This document shows positions 47,798-59,084 of a DNA stretch of 64,000 bases, piece after piece. Positions within the stretch are counted from its first letter, which is position 1; every line of letters starts with the position of its first letter. Source of the stretch: Chlorobiaceae bacterium (lineage in GTDB: Bacteria > Bacteroidota > Chlorobiia > Chlorobiales > Chlorobiaceae); contig JAAXXY010000016.1 of assembly GCA_013334225.1 (NCBI GenBank), positions 1 through 64,000 on the forward strand, in the 5' to 3' direction. The notes beneath the pieces are model-generated. The model searched no databases, had not been told where the DNA came from, and saw nothing but the letters and a program-made list of their open reading frames with translations. The translations under genes and the position numbers were made by a program.

Positions 47798-48685
47798 TCA
47801 TTGATTATCGCTCTGGAGTACATCCAGGACATTTCGTCTGACTGTATCGAGAGGCATGGCGCAACCGGTCCAGAGCTCGAACGAGCGGGCGGCCTGCCCG
47901 ATGAGCATTTCAATACCCGGTACCGTTATGGCACCCGCTTTTTTAGCGGCGCAGAGAAGCGGGGTTTCAAAGGGGTTGTAAACCATATCGTAGATTATCT
48001 GTTCTTTGCGGATGAACACGCTGTCGAGAGGCACGATGCTTTTCATTTCGTCCGGACGTCCCTTCGTTCCGACCGGGGTGGCATTCACTACAACGGCACA
48101 ATGGCTCAACATGTCGATATATTGTGCATTTCCGGAATAAAGACCGTCCAGCGGAAAAGTTGTCACAGCATCCTTTGAGGCATAATCATCGAGCATCGCT
48201 TCTGCTTTTGCGGTATCTCTCGCGAACAGCAGGATTTCCGAAGGAGAGAAAAAAAGCAGGAACGCTTCGACAGCGGCAAGGGCGGCCCCGCCGATACCGA
48301 AAATACAGACGGGTTTCCCTGCAATTTCCTCTTTGAATGGAAGTAACGGTGCTGCGAAACCGGCTATATCGGTGTTATGCCCCGAGAGTTTTCCCTCTTT
48401 GTTGACAATCGTGTTGACGGCCATGATAGAGGCAGCTTCTGATGAAAGTTCATCGAGAAAAGGCACGACGGTCTGCTTGTATGGTATGGTTACATTGAAC
48501 CCTGCAATTCCGAGGGCCCTGGCCCCTCTGAGTGCGTCACCGATCAGGGCATGATCGGCAACATTGAAGATGGTATAATAGTATGGCAGCCCGAGAGTTT
48601 CGCTGGCCGTATTATGAATAAGCGGGGAATATGAATAGTCTACGCCACGGCCGATGAGACCGAGGATTTTTTTCGCTTTTGCCAT
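47798..48685 (-). CDS. aroE: Shikimate dehydrogenase
   Basis: [62 protein letters not shown]. Confidence 0.94.
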   Translation of the reverse strand: MAKAKKILGLIGRGVDYSYSPLIHNTASETLGLPYYYTIFNVADHALIGDALRGARALGIAGFNVTIPYKQTVVPFLDELSSEAASIMAVNTIVNKEGKLSGHNTDIAGFAAPLLPFKEEIAGKPVCIFGIGGAALAAVEAFLLFFSPSEILLFARDTAKAEAMLDDYASKDAVTTFPLDGLYSGNAQYIDMLSHCAVVVNATPVGTKGRPDEMKSIVPLDSVFIRKEQIIYDMVYNPFETPLLCAAKKAGAITVPGIEMLIGQAARSFELWTGCAMPLDTVRRNVLDVLQSDNQ

Positions 48686-48709
48686 GCAGCGTGTCGGGTC
48701 AGGTCGTGA

Positions 48710-50104
48710 TCATGAAATTCCGAGCATCCGCCTGATGGCATCCTGCTGATAGAGTTCCGGGAAGGTGCTCTGAAATAGCTGTTTCTTGTCCGGGTCTATC
48801 TTGAATGCTTTGCTCAGGGCTTTAAGTGTGCTGAGTTTGTCGCCGATTGCAAAATAAGCCGCCGCGATTTCAAAATGGGCATCGGCGGAAAGAGGCTGAA
48901 GCTTCAGAGAGCTCTGCAGCGCATCGATGGAATCGTTGATATGGCCGGCCTCCCTGAGCACCATTGCGAAATCCACCCAGATCTGATGGCTTTCCGCATC
49001 AATTTTGAGAATTTCCCGGTAGGTTTCGATTGAGTGTTCGAGATAATTGAGATTGTATTCGATTTCCGCTTTCAGGAGCAGGAATTCGATGCTGCCCGGA
49101 GCGGCTTTCAATGCCTGTACGGTCGCGGTGAATGCCGACTCGTATTCTTCAAGTGCTTCATAACAGCAAGCGAGGGCAAACCATGCATCTGCAAAATCGC
49201 TGCTGATATCGAGACAGCGGCGGTAACAATCGATAGCTTCGCTGTATTCTTCGAGTTCTTCGTAGGCAATGCCGAGATTATAAAGCGCATTGATATCTTC
49301 AGGTTCGAATTCGAGCGTTTTCAGGTAGCTTTCAACAGCTTCCTCGATACGTCCGGTAATAGCCAGGACATTAGCCCGGTTGTACCATGCCGAACTGAAA
49401 TCGTCGGAAATGACGAGGGACATGTCGTAACACTCGAGGGCTTCTTCATACCTTTTCAGTTTACTCAGAACAAGCCCGTTGTTGTACCATGCATTGATAT
49501 TGTAGGGATCGAGATCTATGGCTTTCTGATAGCATGCCGAACTCTCTTCCAGTTTGCCAAGCAGATCTTTACAATAGGCAAGTTCGTACCAGGCATCTGA
49601 AAAAACGGAGTCAAGGTCGAGAGCATACTCGAAATACAGTTCTGCTTCCATGAAACGTTCAAGGCGTTGCAGAACTATTCCCTTGTAATAATAATATTCC
49701 TTTTCGATGGTTGAATCGACCCTGATTTTTTCAAGCTCATCAAGCGAAGCCTCGAGGCTGCCGGTATTGAAGTAGGCGAGAGCCAGGTTCAGGTTCATTT
49801 CACTGTCTGTCGGACTGAGAATGGCGGCTTTTTTAAAAGCATCGAGTGCATCGTCGAAAAAGCCGTTCAGGGTCAGGCTGTTTCCGAGATGAAACCATGT
49901 TTCCGTGTTGTAGGGGGCAATTTCTTCAAGACGGCGTGCGACAGCAAGCGATTCAATGAGGTGCCCGTCTTCATTGTACTGGACAATCCTGTCAAGGAGT
50001 TCTTCTGAATCGAAAATCGAATCCAATCCTTCGATATCGGGTTGTTTTTTTTCAGGTCCTCCCGTCAAACTGTGATTCTCATCAAAAAAATCTGGCAGAT
50101 TCAT
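48710..50104 (-). CDS. Tetratricopeptide repeat protein
   Basis: At least ten TPR units ([23 protein letters not shown], etc.). Confidence 0.93.
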   Translation of the reverse strand: MNLPDFFDENHSLTGGPEKKQPDIEGLDSIFDSEELLDRIVQYNEDGHLIESLAVARRLEEIAPYNTETWFHLGNSLTLNGFFDDALDAFKKAAILSPTDSEMNLNLALAYFNTGSLEASLDELEKIRVDSTIEKEYYYYKGIVLQRLERFMEAELYFEYALDLDSVFSDAWYELAYCKDLLGKLEESSACYQKAIDLDPYNINAWYNNGLVLSKLKRYEEALECYDMSLVISDDFSSAWYNRANVLAITGRIEEAVESYLKTLEFEPEDINALYNLGIAYEELEEYSEAIDCYRRCLDISSDFADAWFALACCYEALEEYESAFTATVQALKAAPGSIEFLLLKAEIEYNLNYLEHSIETYREILKIDAESHQIWVDFAMVLREAGHINDSIDALQSSLKLQPLSADAHFEIAAAYFAIGDKLSTLKALSKAFKIDPDKKQLFQSTFPELYQQDAIRRMLGIS

Positions 50105-50210
50105 AATCGGTCGTAAAAAGTTACTTCATATCCAAATCACAATCATCAACAAATATATAAAAGAATTTCTTAAGAATAACATTGTGAAAGGCAGGCCGGT
50201 TTCTGAACAC

Positions 50211-52094
50211 TCATGGTCTGAAGTAGCGGTAAACAAGATCGGCTGTTTTTGCGCCTGCAATTTCCTGTAATTCCCCTGTAGAGGCTTTTGCAACTGCATC
50301 AACCGAGCCGAAATGATCGAGCAGCCTGAATGCGGTTTTATCCCCTACTCCTTTAATTGATGTGAGTTCGGTCTGAATTGTCCTTTTTGATTTGAGGTTC
50401 CGGTGATAGGAAACCGCAAAACGGTGAGCTTCATCACGAAGCTGCTGCAGAAGTTTCAGGGCAGGAGATGTTTTAGGGAGATTGAACGGGTCTTTCGTAT
50501 GAGGAAGAAAAATCTCCTCGATCCGTTTTGCCAGTCCTATGACCGGAATGGATATTCCGATAGAATGCAGTGCCTTGCTGGCAGTGTTGACCTGCCCTTT
50601 GCCTCCATCGACAACGATAAGGTCGGGCAAAGGCAGTTCTTCTGAGAGAGAGCCTCCATAACGCCGGATGATGACTTCGTTCATGGCGGCATAATCATCA
50701 GAGCCTTCAAACGAGTGCAAACTGAACTTTCTGTAATCGGATTTTTTCGGTTTTCCCTTTTCGAAACAGACCATTGAACTGACATAGTCCGTCCCTTGGT
50801 GATGGGAGTTGTCGAAACATTCGATTCTCTGTGGAATTTTTGACAGATGAAGCAAGGCTCCCAGCGCCGCAAGACCATGATGTTCACGGGCAGCTTCACC
50901 CCGTTTCTGTTTCTGGATCAGGTATTCCTCCAGATGATGCTCCGCGTTCTGCCGGCACATTTCGATCAGTTTGGCTTTGTCGCCGATGCGGGGAACAATG
51001 ATTTTCGGTGCCCTGAGCTCCTGTTTTTCCTTTCGCTGTTTTTCAGTAACAAGTGCGCGAAGCGCCTCCTCTGCTTCCAGCGACAGCTGTTCCAGAAGGA
51101 GAATTTCATCCGGCACCATTTCCGGTGTTTCGAGGTAGTAGGTTTCAAGGACTTTCGCCTGCAGCTCGGTAACGGTTTCACCTTCGGTATTGTTCATAAA
51201 GAAACGCTGTGAACCAAGCAGCTTTCCTTCGCGAATTTTAAAAACGATCCCGCAGGCGTCGTCTTCTGCAGCTGCAACAGCGAAAACATCCCTGTCACAG
51301 CCATCCTCTGTTACGACTTTCTGTCTTTCCGAATATCGTTTGAGACTTTCTATCTGTGTTTTTATTTCTGCTGCCTGTTCAAATTTCAGCTCGGCGGCAC
51401 AAGCACGCATTGTTTCGGTAAGCGAACGGATAAGGCTCGATGTTTTTCCTTTCAGAAGCTTGATGATCTCCGCGATCATCACGAGATATTCCTTTTCGGT
51501 CTGAAGTCCTTCACAGGGCCCTTTGCATTTATGGATATGGTAATCGAGACAGAGCCTGAATTTTTTCGCGGCGATATTTTCGGGAGTCAGACGGAATTTA
51601 CAGCTTCTCAAGGGAAAAATGGTTCCTATAAGGTCAAGTATCGCCCGGAGCTGTCGTGCCTCGGTATAGGGCCCGAACCATGTGGAGCCGTCCCGCTTCA
51701 TCTGGCGGCTCAGGAAAATACGCGGGAACGGTTCGTTTGTGATGACAAGATAGGGATAGGTCTTGTCGTCTTTCAGGTTTACGTTATACCTTGGCTTCAG
51801 TTCCTTGATGAGGTTGTTTTCAAGAATGAGCGCTTCGATTTCCGAGGAAGTGATGATAACTTCAAAATCGCGGATATGGCTTACCAGTACCAGAGTTTTG
51901 CCATATAGCTGCTGCGGAGGCCTGAAATAGGAGCGAACACGGTTCCTCAGGTTTTTAGCCTTGCCGACGTAAATAACTTTTCCTTTTGCATTCCTGAACT
52001 GATACACGCCCGGAGAGGCCGGAAGAGATGTTATTTTTTCCTGCAGTGCAGCTTTTATGTCCGTAACCGGAGGTATTTCATCGTGCTCGTTCAT
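50211..52094 (-). CDS. uvrC: Excinuclease ABC subunit C
   Basis: GIY-YIG core (GVYQFRNAKGKVIYVGKAKNLRNRVRSYF), IECFDNSHHQGT, DLIVVDGGKGQVN, C-terminal HhH. Start set at MNEHDE because the ORF start at 52175 lies inside a hairpin. Confidence 0.95.
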   Translation of the reverse strand: MNEHDEIPPVTDIKAALQEKITSLPASPGVYQFRNAKGKVIYVGKAKNLRNRVRSYFRPPQQLYGKTLVLVSHIRDFEVIITSSEIEALILENNLIKELKPRYNVNLKDDKTYPYLVITNEPFPRIFLSRQMKRDGSTWFGPYTEARQLRAILDLIGTIFPLRSCKFRLTPENIAAKKFRLCLDYHIHKCKGPCEGLQTEKEYLVMIAEIIKLLKGKTSSLIRSLTETMRACAAELKFEQAAEIKTQIESLKRYSERQKVVTEDGCDRDVFAVAAAEDDACGIVFKIREGKLLGSQRFFMNNTEGETVTELQAKVLETYYLETPEMVPDEILLLEQLSLEAEEALRALVTEKQRKEKQELRAPKIIVPRIGDKAKLIEMCRQNAEHHLEEYLIQKQKRGEAAREHHGLAALGALLHLSKIPQRIECFDNSHHQGTDYVSSMVCFEKGKPKKSDYRKFSLHSFEGSDDYAAMNEVIIRRYGGSLSEELPLPDLIVVDGGKGQVNTASKALHSIGISIPVIGLAKRIEEIFLPHTKDPFNLPKTSPALKLLQQLRDEAHRFAVSYHRNLKSKRTIQTELTSIKGVGDKTAFRLLDHFGSVDAVAKASTGELQEIAGAKTADLVYRYFRP

Positions 52095-52161
52095 ATTTGT
52101 AAGGTCCTGATAGCCGGTATTCCGATCCTTTGTGTACACCGGAAAACGATACAATAAAAAA

Positions 52162-52194
52162 AGGAAAAGCCGCATAAAAGTTGCGGCTTTTCCT
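52162..52194 (-). terminator. Rho-independent terminator of the 52226-52450 gene
   Basis: aggaaaagccgca-taaaagt-tgcggcttttcct, T-run on the minus strand. Confidence 0.8.
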
Positions 52195-52225
52195 CGGGAA
52201 AAAAGAACGGAGAGAATTCGTCAGC

Positions 52226-52450
52226 CTATGCGATGGTATCGTACTCGCCTTTCAGGGCAAATACCCCGAAAGTAATGAGGCTGAACGAGATGATGGGCAT
52301 CAGTACCACGATAACGATCGACCAGAAAATCCAGTTCTCCTCACTTGGCTTTTCCGCGATCTCCTGCATGGCACGCAAGACTACGAAAGGGATGATCCCA
52401 AGTCCCATAGCTGCCCAGAGAAGTCCGAAAATCCTTTTTATTAAAGACAT
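52226..52450 (-). CDS. Small two-TM membrane protein (hypothetical)
   Basis: 74 aa, hydrophobic; bounded by its own terminator. Confidence 0.6.
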   Translation of the reverse strand: MSLIKRIFGLLWAAMGLGIIPFVVLRAMQEIAEKPSEENWIFWSIVIVVLMPIISFSLITFGVFALKGEYDTIA

Positions 52451-52476
52451 GATAAATTGGTTTAAAAGGTTCTTGG

Positions 52477-54051
52477 TTATTCGTTGTCAAGGTTGTTCGT
52501 CTTGTTCGAGATGTAAAGCGAACCGATTACGAAGCATACCGCAGCGATAATGATCGGGTACCACAGACCGAAGAGCGGGTCGGCAGGAGGTGCTCCCGGT
52601 GCCGGACGGGTGAACTCCACAAGTCTTGTTGAAATGAGCGGAACAAGGCCACCGAAGACACCGTTGCCTATATGGTATGGCAGCGACATCGAGGTATAGC
52701 GGATCCGGGTCGGGAATATTTCAACAAGGAATGCGGCGATAGGACCGTATACCATTGTGACGAAGAGCACCTGGATCAGGACAAGACCGATCATTTTGTA
52801 GAAGAGATCCTGCGGGAGGGTGACTTCCTTTTTCGTTTCCGGTTTCATCTTGTCTTTCGGCATGGCAGCCTTCAGCTCAGCGTCGGCAGGGAATTTCTTC
52901 TTCACGGTTTCCTTGAATTTTGTGCCGTCGGTGAACACTTTGGTTGTCACGGTCGTGATCAGCGAATCGGCGCCTTTCACTTCATTTTTCACCTTGATGA
53001 CAGTTTTATCTGCGATCGCCTCTTTTGTCTTGATGTTAGCGTCGCTGTACATCATGGTATAGATCGGACGGTAGGCAACAACTGCGATAATCATACCGGC
53101 CATCATGATCCATTTGCGTCCGATTTTATCGGAAAGCGCACCGAAGACAATAAAGAAAGGCGTGCCGATGAGCAGGGCGACCGAGATGATAATATTGCTC
53201 TGTACGAACTCGATGTTGCAGGCGTTCTGCAGGAAAGAAAGGGCATAGAACTGGCCGGTGTACCAGACGACACCCTGACCGGCTGTCGCACCAAGCAGGG
53301 CGATAAGTACCATTTTCAGGTTGTCTTTCTTCTGGAAGCTTTCTGCAAGCGGATTGGCGGAGGTTTTACCTTCCTTTTTCATCTTTGCGAACAGCGGGGA
53401 CTCCGACATTTTCATGCGGATAAAAACAGAAATTCCAACGAGGAATACGGAAAGAATGAAAGGAATACGCCATCCCCAGTCGGAGAAGACTTCAATACCG
53501 AGCGACTGACGGACAATGAGGATAACGCCGAGCGCAAGAAAGAGGCCCAGGGTTGCCGTCGTCTGGATGAAGCTGGTCCAGAAGCCTCGCTTCCCTTCAG
53601 GGGAGTGTTCGGCTACATAGGTTGCGGCACCGCCGTACTCACCTCCGAGCGCAAGGCCCTGAAGCAGTCGGAGAACAAAGACGATGGCCGGAGCGGCAAA
53701 TCCGATGGTTTTGTAGCCGGGGACAAGACCGATGGCGAATGTTGAGCCGCCCATGATGACAAGGGTGACGAGGAAGGTGTACTTGCGGCCGATGAGGTCG
53801 CCGAGACGTCCGAAGAAGAGTGCACCGAAAGGCCTGATGACAAAACCGGCGGCGAAGGTAGCCAGGGTTGCGAGGAGCGCGGCGGTCGGGTTGTCTTTCG
53901 GGAAGAACTGCTCTGATATAATCTTTGCGAGAGTACCGAAAATATAAAAGTCATACCACTCGATGAGCGTTCCGACCGAGGAAGCAGCGATAACCCTCCG
54001 GGTGCTGGATACCTCTTCGGTCTGGGCAACGTTTGTGACATTTTGTGCCAT
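52477..54051 (-). CDS. MFS transporter, metabolite:H+ symporter (MHS/ProP/ShiA-like)
   Basis: GTLIEWYDFYIFG, FGRLGDLIGRKYTF, LRLLQGLALGGEYGGAATYVAEH, FPTRIRYTSMSLPYHIGNGVFGG. Confidence 0.92.
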   Translation of the reverse strand: MAQNVTNVAQTEEVSSTRRVIAASSVGTLIEWYDFYIFGTLAKIISEQFFPKDNPTAALLATLATFAAGFVIRPFGALFFGRLGDLIGRKYTFLVTLVIMGGSTFAIGLVPGYKTIGFAAPAIVFVLRLLQGLALGGEYGGAATYVAEHSPEGKRGFWTSFIQTTATLGLFLALGVILIVRQSLGIEVFSDWGWRIPFILSVFLVGISVFIRMKMSESPLFAKMKKEGKTSANPLAESFQKKDNLKMVLIALLGATAGQGVVWYTGQFYALSFLQNACNIEFVQSNIIISVALLIGTPFFIVFGALSDKIGRKWIMMAGMIIAVVAYRPIYTMMYSDANIKTKEAIADKTVIKVKNEVKGADSLITTVTTKVFTDGTKFKETVKKKFPADAELKAAMPKDKMKPETKKEVTLPQDLFYKMIGLVLIQVLFVTMVYGPIAAFLVEIFPTRIRYTSMSLPYHIGNGVFGGLVPLISTRLVEFTRPAPGAPPADPLFGLWYPIIIAAVCFVIGSLYISNKTNNLDNE

Positions 54052-54135
54052 AAAGGTTTACGTTGATTGTTGTTGATTGAATACTGATACTGACGTAAAA
54101 TCTCGAATTGAAACGGTGAAAGATGCCGGTCCGTT

Positions 54136-54573
54136 TCAGTTGATGAATTCGTGCTCGTTTTCCTTTACAACAAGCACCGGGCATGGAGCGCGGCGGATGA
54201 CATGCTCCGCGACGCTGCCGAGGATCATGCGTTTCAGGCCGCGTCGTCCGTGAGATCCCATGATGATGATGTCCGCTTCCTTGCGCTTTGCATAGTCAAG
54301 AATGCACTCTTCGGCAAAACCTTCATAGATCACGTAATCGGCGACGATGCCCGCCATTTTTTCCTCTTCGATCAGATTGGCAAGCTTCTGCTCCTCGTCG
54401 ACACGCTCATTTTCGAGTCCGTGTGAGTAATTGATAGTCGGATCGTTCTCTACAACGCCGACAAGAAAAACCTCACCGCCGGAAAGCTTTGCGAACTCGT
54501 TGGCGTACTGAAGTGCCTTGCGGGATAAATCAGAGAAATCAACCGGACAGATGATTTTTTTAATGGTAATCAT
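54136..54573 (-). CDS. Universal stress protein UspA family
   Basis: ICPVDFSDLSRKAL ... DIIIMGSHGRRGLKRMILGSVAEHVIRRAPCPVLVVK. Confidence 0.95.
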   Translation of the reverse strand: MITIKKIICPVDFSDLSRKALQYANEFAKLSGGEVFLVGVVENDPTINYSHGLENERVDEEQKLANLIEEEKMAGIVADYVIYEGFAEECILDYAKRKEADIIIMGSHGRRGLKRMILGSVAEHVIRRAPCPVLVVKENEHEFIN

Positions 54574-54957
54574 AGTACCGTTGTTGTGTTTAGTTATGGT
54601 TAATAATGCATTAAGCGATCAATTCGAAAAAGAACAGACAATGACATAACGCAGGTATGACTGTCATGGGAGATACCTGCGGTCAAAGACGCGAAGCACA
54701 AATCCTGCAACAACAAACATGATCGTTTTGCTGTGCGGCATTGACAAAAGGAGCGGATCGATTGCGTTCGCTCTCTGCTGAAAAAAATGTAAGGCTAAAA
54801 GAAAAAAGTTGACTTCAGCTGTCTGTTAAAGCGTCATTATCTGCTTGTCGCTGAAGAACTTTCTTAATATCGTAAAAAAAATCCGATGTATCAATTGTTA
54901 ATATCGGGCGTATATCTTGTGAAAAATGATACACAGGATTCTTACGTAAATATAAAT

Positions 54958-54987
54958 AAAAAAGCCGCAGTTGCCTGCGGCTTTTTT
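54958..54987 (-). terminator. Rho-independent terminator downstream of porin-like gene
   Basis: aaaagccgcag-ttgc-ctgcggcttttttc. Confidence 0.8.
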
Positions 54988-55001
54988 CAGGCTTGTATCC
55001 T

Positions 55002-56165
55002 TTAGAAGGTAACTGTTGCCCAGAGCTCGCCGCGGATCAGCTCATTATCCTGGGTTCCATGCTTTACGCCGACATTATCACCCCAAGATTTGCGATAGCG
55101 AAGAGTCGGGGTAACACTGAACGAACCAAGGGCTGACTCGGTGATGCCGATTTTGTACTGTGCCCAGACAAAAACGTTCTGGTATACGGCATCATGTGAC
55201 CAGTTTGTTACGCCGGAACCTGTCGATTTATCGGCAGTCCTCTGGTAATCGACCCATGCCATGAAGGGACCGGACTCGGCTTTTGCCCTTAGGATGTAAC
55301 CACTGTAATCAACATTCGCCAATGTGCCGTCACTTGGCTTTGTTGCACCAGTAGCACCCTTGCTGTCTTTGCAAACGGTATAGTAGCCGCTGAGACCGAT
55401 TTTTGATTTGCTGACCGGTATGGTGAGCTGTGCGCCGAAAGTGTTCGGTGAAACTCTCTGGTAGGTGCCACCATATGCGTCGGTCAAAACGATAAGGGCC
55501 TGCGGTTCGAATGTTACATCACCGATCGTAGTTTTATACCAGAGATGCGCGGCATAACCGTCATTGAAAAACCCGTCGCTTGTTAAAGGGGTGTCCTGGG
55601 TGGTGGAGTGGTTATCGAGCACAACAAAAGTGGCATTGAATTCTCCGTTGCCTATTTTTGTACCGTAGTTCATTGCATAAATACGGTCAAAGTTCCACTG
55701 GAAAACCGGAACGTCAACTGCGTAGATACCGGTTGGAGTGAATGATGTGGGTACCGGATATAGGGCGACGTCGAAAATCGGGTTGTTGAAGCTGTTCAGC
55801 GGAAGACGTCCTACCATGTAATGGCTTTCGGGCATCATGCGTCCGATTATGAAGTTGGAAACTTCGAACTGGAAATGCTCAGAATTGTTGCTTGCTACAG
55901 TCGCCCAGCCGGGTGTACCGGAAACATCTTCATTGGCGATCAGAGTTTTGAAAAAGTAACCGTTGCCAAGGTCGGCTGATGCTTTAAGACGTACCCTGTA
56001 CTGGAATTTAAGGTCATCCCTGTTATCATCGGCGTTACTTACGGCTTTCCATTCAGCCCTGATTCTTGTGCTTGCGTCGCCGCCGATTTTCAGTTCGGCA
56101 TGTGCCGGTGATGCGAACGACAGTGCTGCAAACATTGCAGCAAGCGACAGCATTCTTTTCTTCAT
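55002..56165 (-). CDS. Outer membrane beta-barrel/porin-like protein
   Basis: Signal peptide MKKRMLSLAAMFAALSFASPAHA from the ATG at 56165; amphipathic strands and terminal aromatic residue (ELWATVTF*). Confidence 0.75.
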   Translation of the reverse strand: MKKRMLSLAAMFAALSFASPAHAELKIGGDASTRIRAEWKAVSNADDNRDDLKFQYRVRLKASADLGNGYFFKTLIANEDVSGTPGWATVASNNSEHFQFEVSNFIIGRMMPESHYMVGRLPLNSFNNPIFDVALYPVPTSFTPTGIYAVDVPVFQWNFDRIYAMNYGTKIGNGEFNATFVVLDNHSTTQDTPLTSDGFFNDGYAAHLWYKTTIGDVTFEPQALIVLTDAYGGTYQRVSPNTFGAQLTIPVSKSKIGLSGYYTVCKDSKGATGATKPSDGTLANVDYSGYILRAKAESGPFMAWVDYQRTADKSTGSGVTNWSHDAVYQNVFVWAQYKIGITESALGSFSVTPTLRYRKSWGDNVGVKHGTQDNELIRGELWATVTF

Positions 56166-56510
56166 GAGACTTCTCCTTTGATTGGTTGTGTGTGTGTTTT
56201 TTTTACAACAAAAATCCCTGCCTGTTCCAAGGTTTTTCTGGAACCGGAAAAACCTGACCCGGCTGCAAAAATTCAAAAATGTATTAAAAAACAGCCAAAA
56301 AGCTGTCAAAATGAAAAAATACCGAAAAAAAAGGTAGTATTACTTTCGGTATTGTATTTATATGCTCATATAATAAGCGTTTCTGGATTGGTTTGCAAAT
56401 AATTGTTAACTTTTCGTTTTGTTTCGTTAAAAAATAAAAAAGCGTCAAATCTTTATTATTTCTTTGATAATACGTTTTAAAGCTGTTAAAACAAAAAAAA
56501 TCTTCGTCGC

Positions 56511-57017
56511 GTGTCAAAAGTCAATCTCAGGGTAAGTGCCTTATGCATACAGGACGGCAGTGTTCTGCTCATAGAACACAAAAGTTTCGCACCGGACGAT
56601 CCGGTGCTGCCACAAACTTACTGGATTTTGCCCGGAGGTGTGGTCGAGCGGGGTGAAACACTCGACGAGGCCGTAAAGCGGGAGATGATGGAGGAAACGG
56701 GCCTGGAATGCAATGTCGGGAATCTGCTTTTTATAAAGGAGCTGCTCTATCCGTATCCAGGGGTGAAAGAGCAGGGAAGCCGCCATCATTCTGTTTCGCT
56801 CGGTTTTCACTGTAACGTGACGGGTGGTGAAATGATGACTGGCAAGGATCCTGAATTCCCTGACGACCGGCAGGTAATCATCAGGGTTGAATGGATTCCG
56901 ATTGCCGATCTTGGTCGTTATTGTCTTTATCCTCCTTTTCTTGCAGATTATATTCTTGCTCATAAACAGGAAAAACTCCGGAATGCGGTTCCGGAGTTTT
57001 TCAATTCTGTACAGTGA
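56511..57017 (+). CDS. NUDIX hydrolase (GTG start)
   Basis: GGVVERGETLDEAVKREMMEETGLE Nudix box. Confidence 0.93.
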   Translation: MSKVNLRVSALCIQDGSVLLIEHKSFAPDDPVLPQTYWILPGGVVERGETLDEAVKREMMEETGLECNVGNLLFIKELLYPYPGVKEQGSRHHSVSLGFHCNVTGGEMMTGKDPEFPDDRQVIIRVEWIPIADLGRYCLYPPFLADYILAHKQEKLRNAVPEFFNSVQ

Positions 57018-57073
57018 TATCGGGAGCTTCAGGGTAGCAGTTGCTCCCGGTATCACTGCAATGTTTCGGGTTG

Positions 57074-57943
57074 TCAGAGATCGACAATAACACCGACGGT
57101 GCTGAAGCTTTCGGGTCGGTAAAAGTACATGCCCTGACGGCTCATGCCGGTGGAGTAGTTGTATGCCACTCTCACTTTTTCAAGCCCGATTGATCCGAGG
57201 CGCATACCTGCCTGAAGGTTCCATGTGCCGCGGAAACCCCTCGTTTCATTGAACGATGCATCCCACGAGGGCAGAAGTTTGAAATCAGCGGCAAGATAGG
57301 TATCTCCGGGGGTCGAAAGCTCCGCGCCTGCCTGGAAAGAATGCGGATTTATACCGTCGGGCGAAGAGTGGTAAATGTACTGGTACCCGGCATATATCCT
57401 GTTGCCTTTGGAGCTGAGAGCAAGCACCAGGTTGAGAAATTCACGGCTGTAAACGAAGGGAATGGTGAATGGGCAGTCACCCTGGATCCAGTGCCCGGAC
57501 GCATCGGTATGACCGTCTTCAAAATGGGCGGATATGTGACTGAGCCGCAGTTTTGCACTGAATGTATCGAAGGGCAGAGAGCTCTTTATCGGTTTTGTCA
57601 TGCTTGCATTGACACCGAAGAGGTAATCGATGGTATCGACCGGAAACTTGAAATTGTCGCTGCGCTTCAAAAGGGAGAATGTTCCGAAATCGATACCTAC
57701 GGCAAATTCCTTGTTTCTGCTCTGATAGATGTCGGCCGAGGTTCCGATGTCAAGCTGCAGGTATTTGTCGCTTGTCCAAGGCATGACGGCAATTCTCGGC
57801 TGAAGAGGGTCGGCGAGAATGGGCTGGAAAATGGTGTTCAGTGAAGGTCTCAGTATCGGATCGGCTGGTGCGTTTTTCAGTGTGATCACCAGGAAGGCTG
57901 TCAGTATCAACAGAATTTTACCGAAATTGTATTTTTTTTTCAT
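57074..57943 (-). CDS. DUF1207-like outer-membrane protein
   Basis: Signal peptide, beta-barrel-like strand pattern (IYAGYQYIYHSSPDG, FRGTWNLQAGMRLG). Confidence 0.55.
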   Translation of the reverse strand: MKKKYNFGKILLILTAFLVITLKNAPADPILRPSLNTIFQPILADPLQPRIAVMPWTSDKYLQLDIGTSADIYQSRNKEFAVGIDFGTFSLLKRSDNFKFPVDTIDYLFGVNASMTKPIKSSLPFDTFSAKLRLSHISAHFEDGHTDASGHWIQGDCPFTIPFVYSREFLNLVLALSSKGNRIYAGYQYIYHSSPDGINPHSFQAGAELSTPGDTYLAADFKLLPSWDASFNETRGFRGTWNLQAGMRLGSIGLEKVRVAYNYSTGMSRQGMYFYRPESFSTVGVIVDL

Positions 57944-57986
57944 TGTTCAGTATTGTTGTGGTTGAAAATTGAGCGCGAGCACCTGA

Positions 57987-58925
57987 TCATGATACTGAAC
58001 CGGGCGCAAGCAGTGTTTTGAGTACTGCCATCCGGACGGCAACGCCGTTGGTGACCTGTTCGAGCAGCAGGCTCTGTGAAAAACCCGGCGGCTGAATGCG
58101 GTCAGCGACATTGTTGGATATTTCGATCTCCCGGTTTATCGGCCCCGGATGGAGGACAAGCAGATGTTTCTGCACCCTATCGAGCTTTTCATCGGTCAGG
58201 CCATAATAGAACGAGTATTCTTCAAGGGATGGAAGATAGCCTCCTGTGGCGCGCTCGAGCTGCAGGCGCAGCACAATTGCCGAATCTGCCCATCCGATCG
58301 CTTTGTCGATATCGGTGAAAAGAGTCACTCCAAGCCTTGCCGCATCGGGAGGAAAGAGGGTGACCGGGCAACAGAGGCCGACCGATGCACCGGAGCTCAG
58401 GAGCCCGTATATATTCGAACGTGCTACCCTGCTGTGCAGGACATCGCCGATGATGATGACTTTAAGCTTTTCGAGTGTCCCGAAATATTCCCGGAGCGTG
58501 AACATGTCGAGAAGGGCCTGTGTTGGATGTTCATGTGAACCGTCACCGGCGTTGACAACACTTTTCGATGTAATTCCTGTGATGAAATCGGCGGCACAGG
58601 AAGAAGGGTGGCGAAGCACGAATGCATCCACTCTCATCGCTTCGAGGTTCCGGATCGTGTCGCTGAGGGTTTCACCTTTGCTTACGCTGCTTGTGGAGGC
58701 ACTGAAGCTGAGAGTCCCGGCACCGAGATGACGGGCGGCTATTTCAAATGAGAAACGCGTCCGGGTGGAATTTTCGAAAAAACAGAGAGCAATGCGCTTG
58801 TTCTTCAGAGAGGTCTCGAAGGTCGGGTCTGGCGTTATCAACTCTTTCTTGAACCCGGCGGCCATGTCAAGAAGCCTGGCAATGCTGTCTGCCGGTACAT
58901 TGCATAATCCGGTAAGGTGCTTCAA
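57987..58925 (-). CDS. pyrB: Aspartate carbamoyltransferase catalytic chain
   Basis: FFENSTRTRFSFEIAARHLG, DGSHEHPTQALLDMFT, VLHPGPINREIEI. Confidence 0.95.
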   Translation of the reverse strand: MKHLTGLCNVPADSIARLLDMAAGFKKELITPDPTFETSLKNKRIALCFFENSTRTRFSFEIAARHLGAGTLSFSASTSSVSKGETLSDTIRNLEAMRVDAFVLRHPSSCAADFITGITSKSVVNAGDGSHEHPTQALLDMFTLREYFGTLEKLKVIIIGDVLHSRVARSNIYGLLSSGASVGLCCPVTLFPPDAARLGVTLFTDIDKAIGWADSAIVLRLQLERATGGYLPSLEEYSFYYGLTDEKLDRVQKHLLVLHPGPINREIEISNNVADRIQPPGFSQSLLLEQVTNGVAVRMAVLKTLLAPGSVS

Positions 58926-59084
58926 ATCCGAGATTTATTTGAGGCTTTGAAAAAAGATGTTTTCTTTTGAAAGTACAAAAAAATTGATGATCAAAAACTA
59001 CCTTAAGAAGCTGGTTGTTTTTGAAGTTTCCATCCGGTTCGATTTCTTTTTTATTGTAAATTAAAGTACTCTGATAATTCAGCC

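Noticed and set aside
52672-53745. 357-aa plus-strand ORF
   Set aside because: Antisense to the MFS transporter; charged low-complexity translation.
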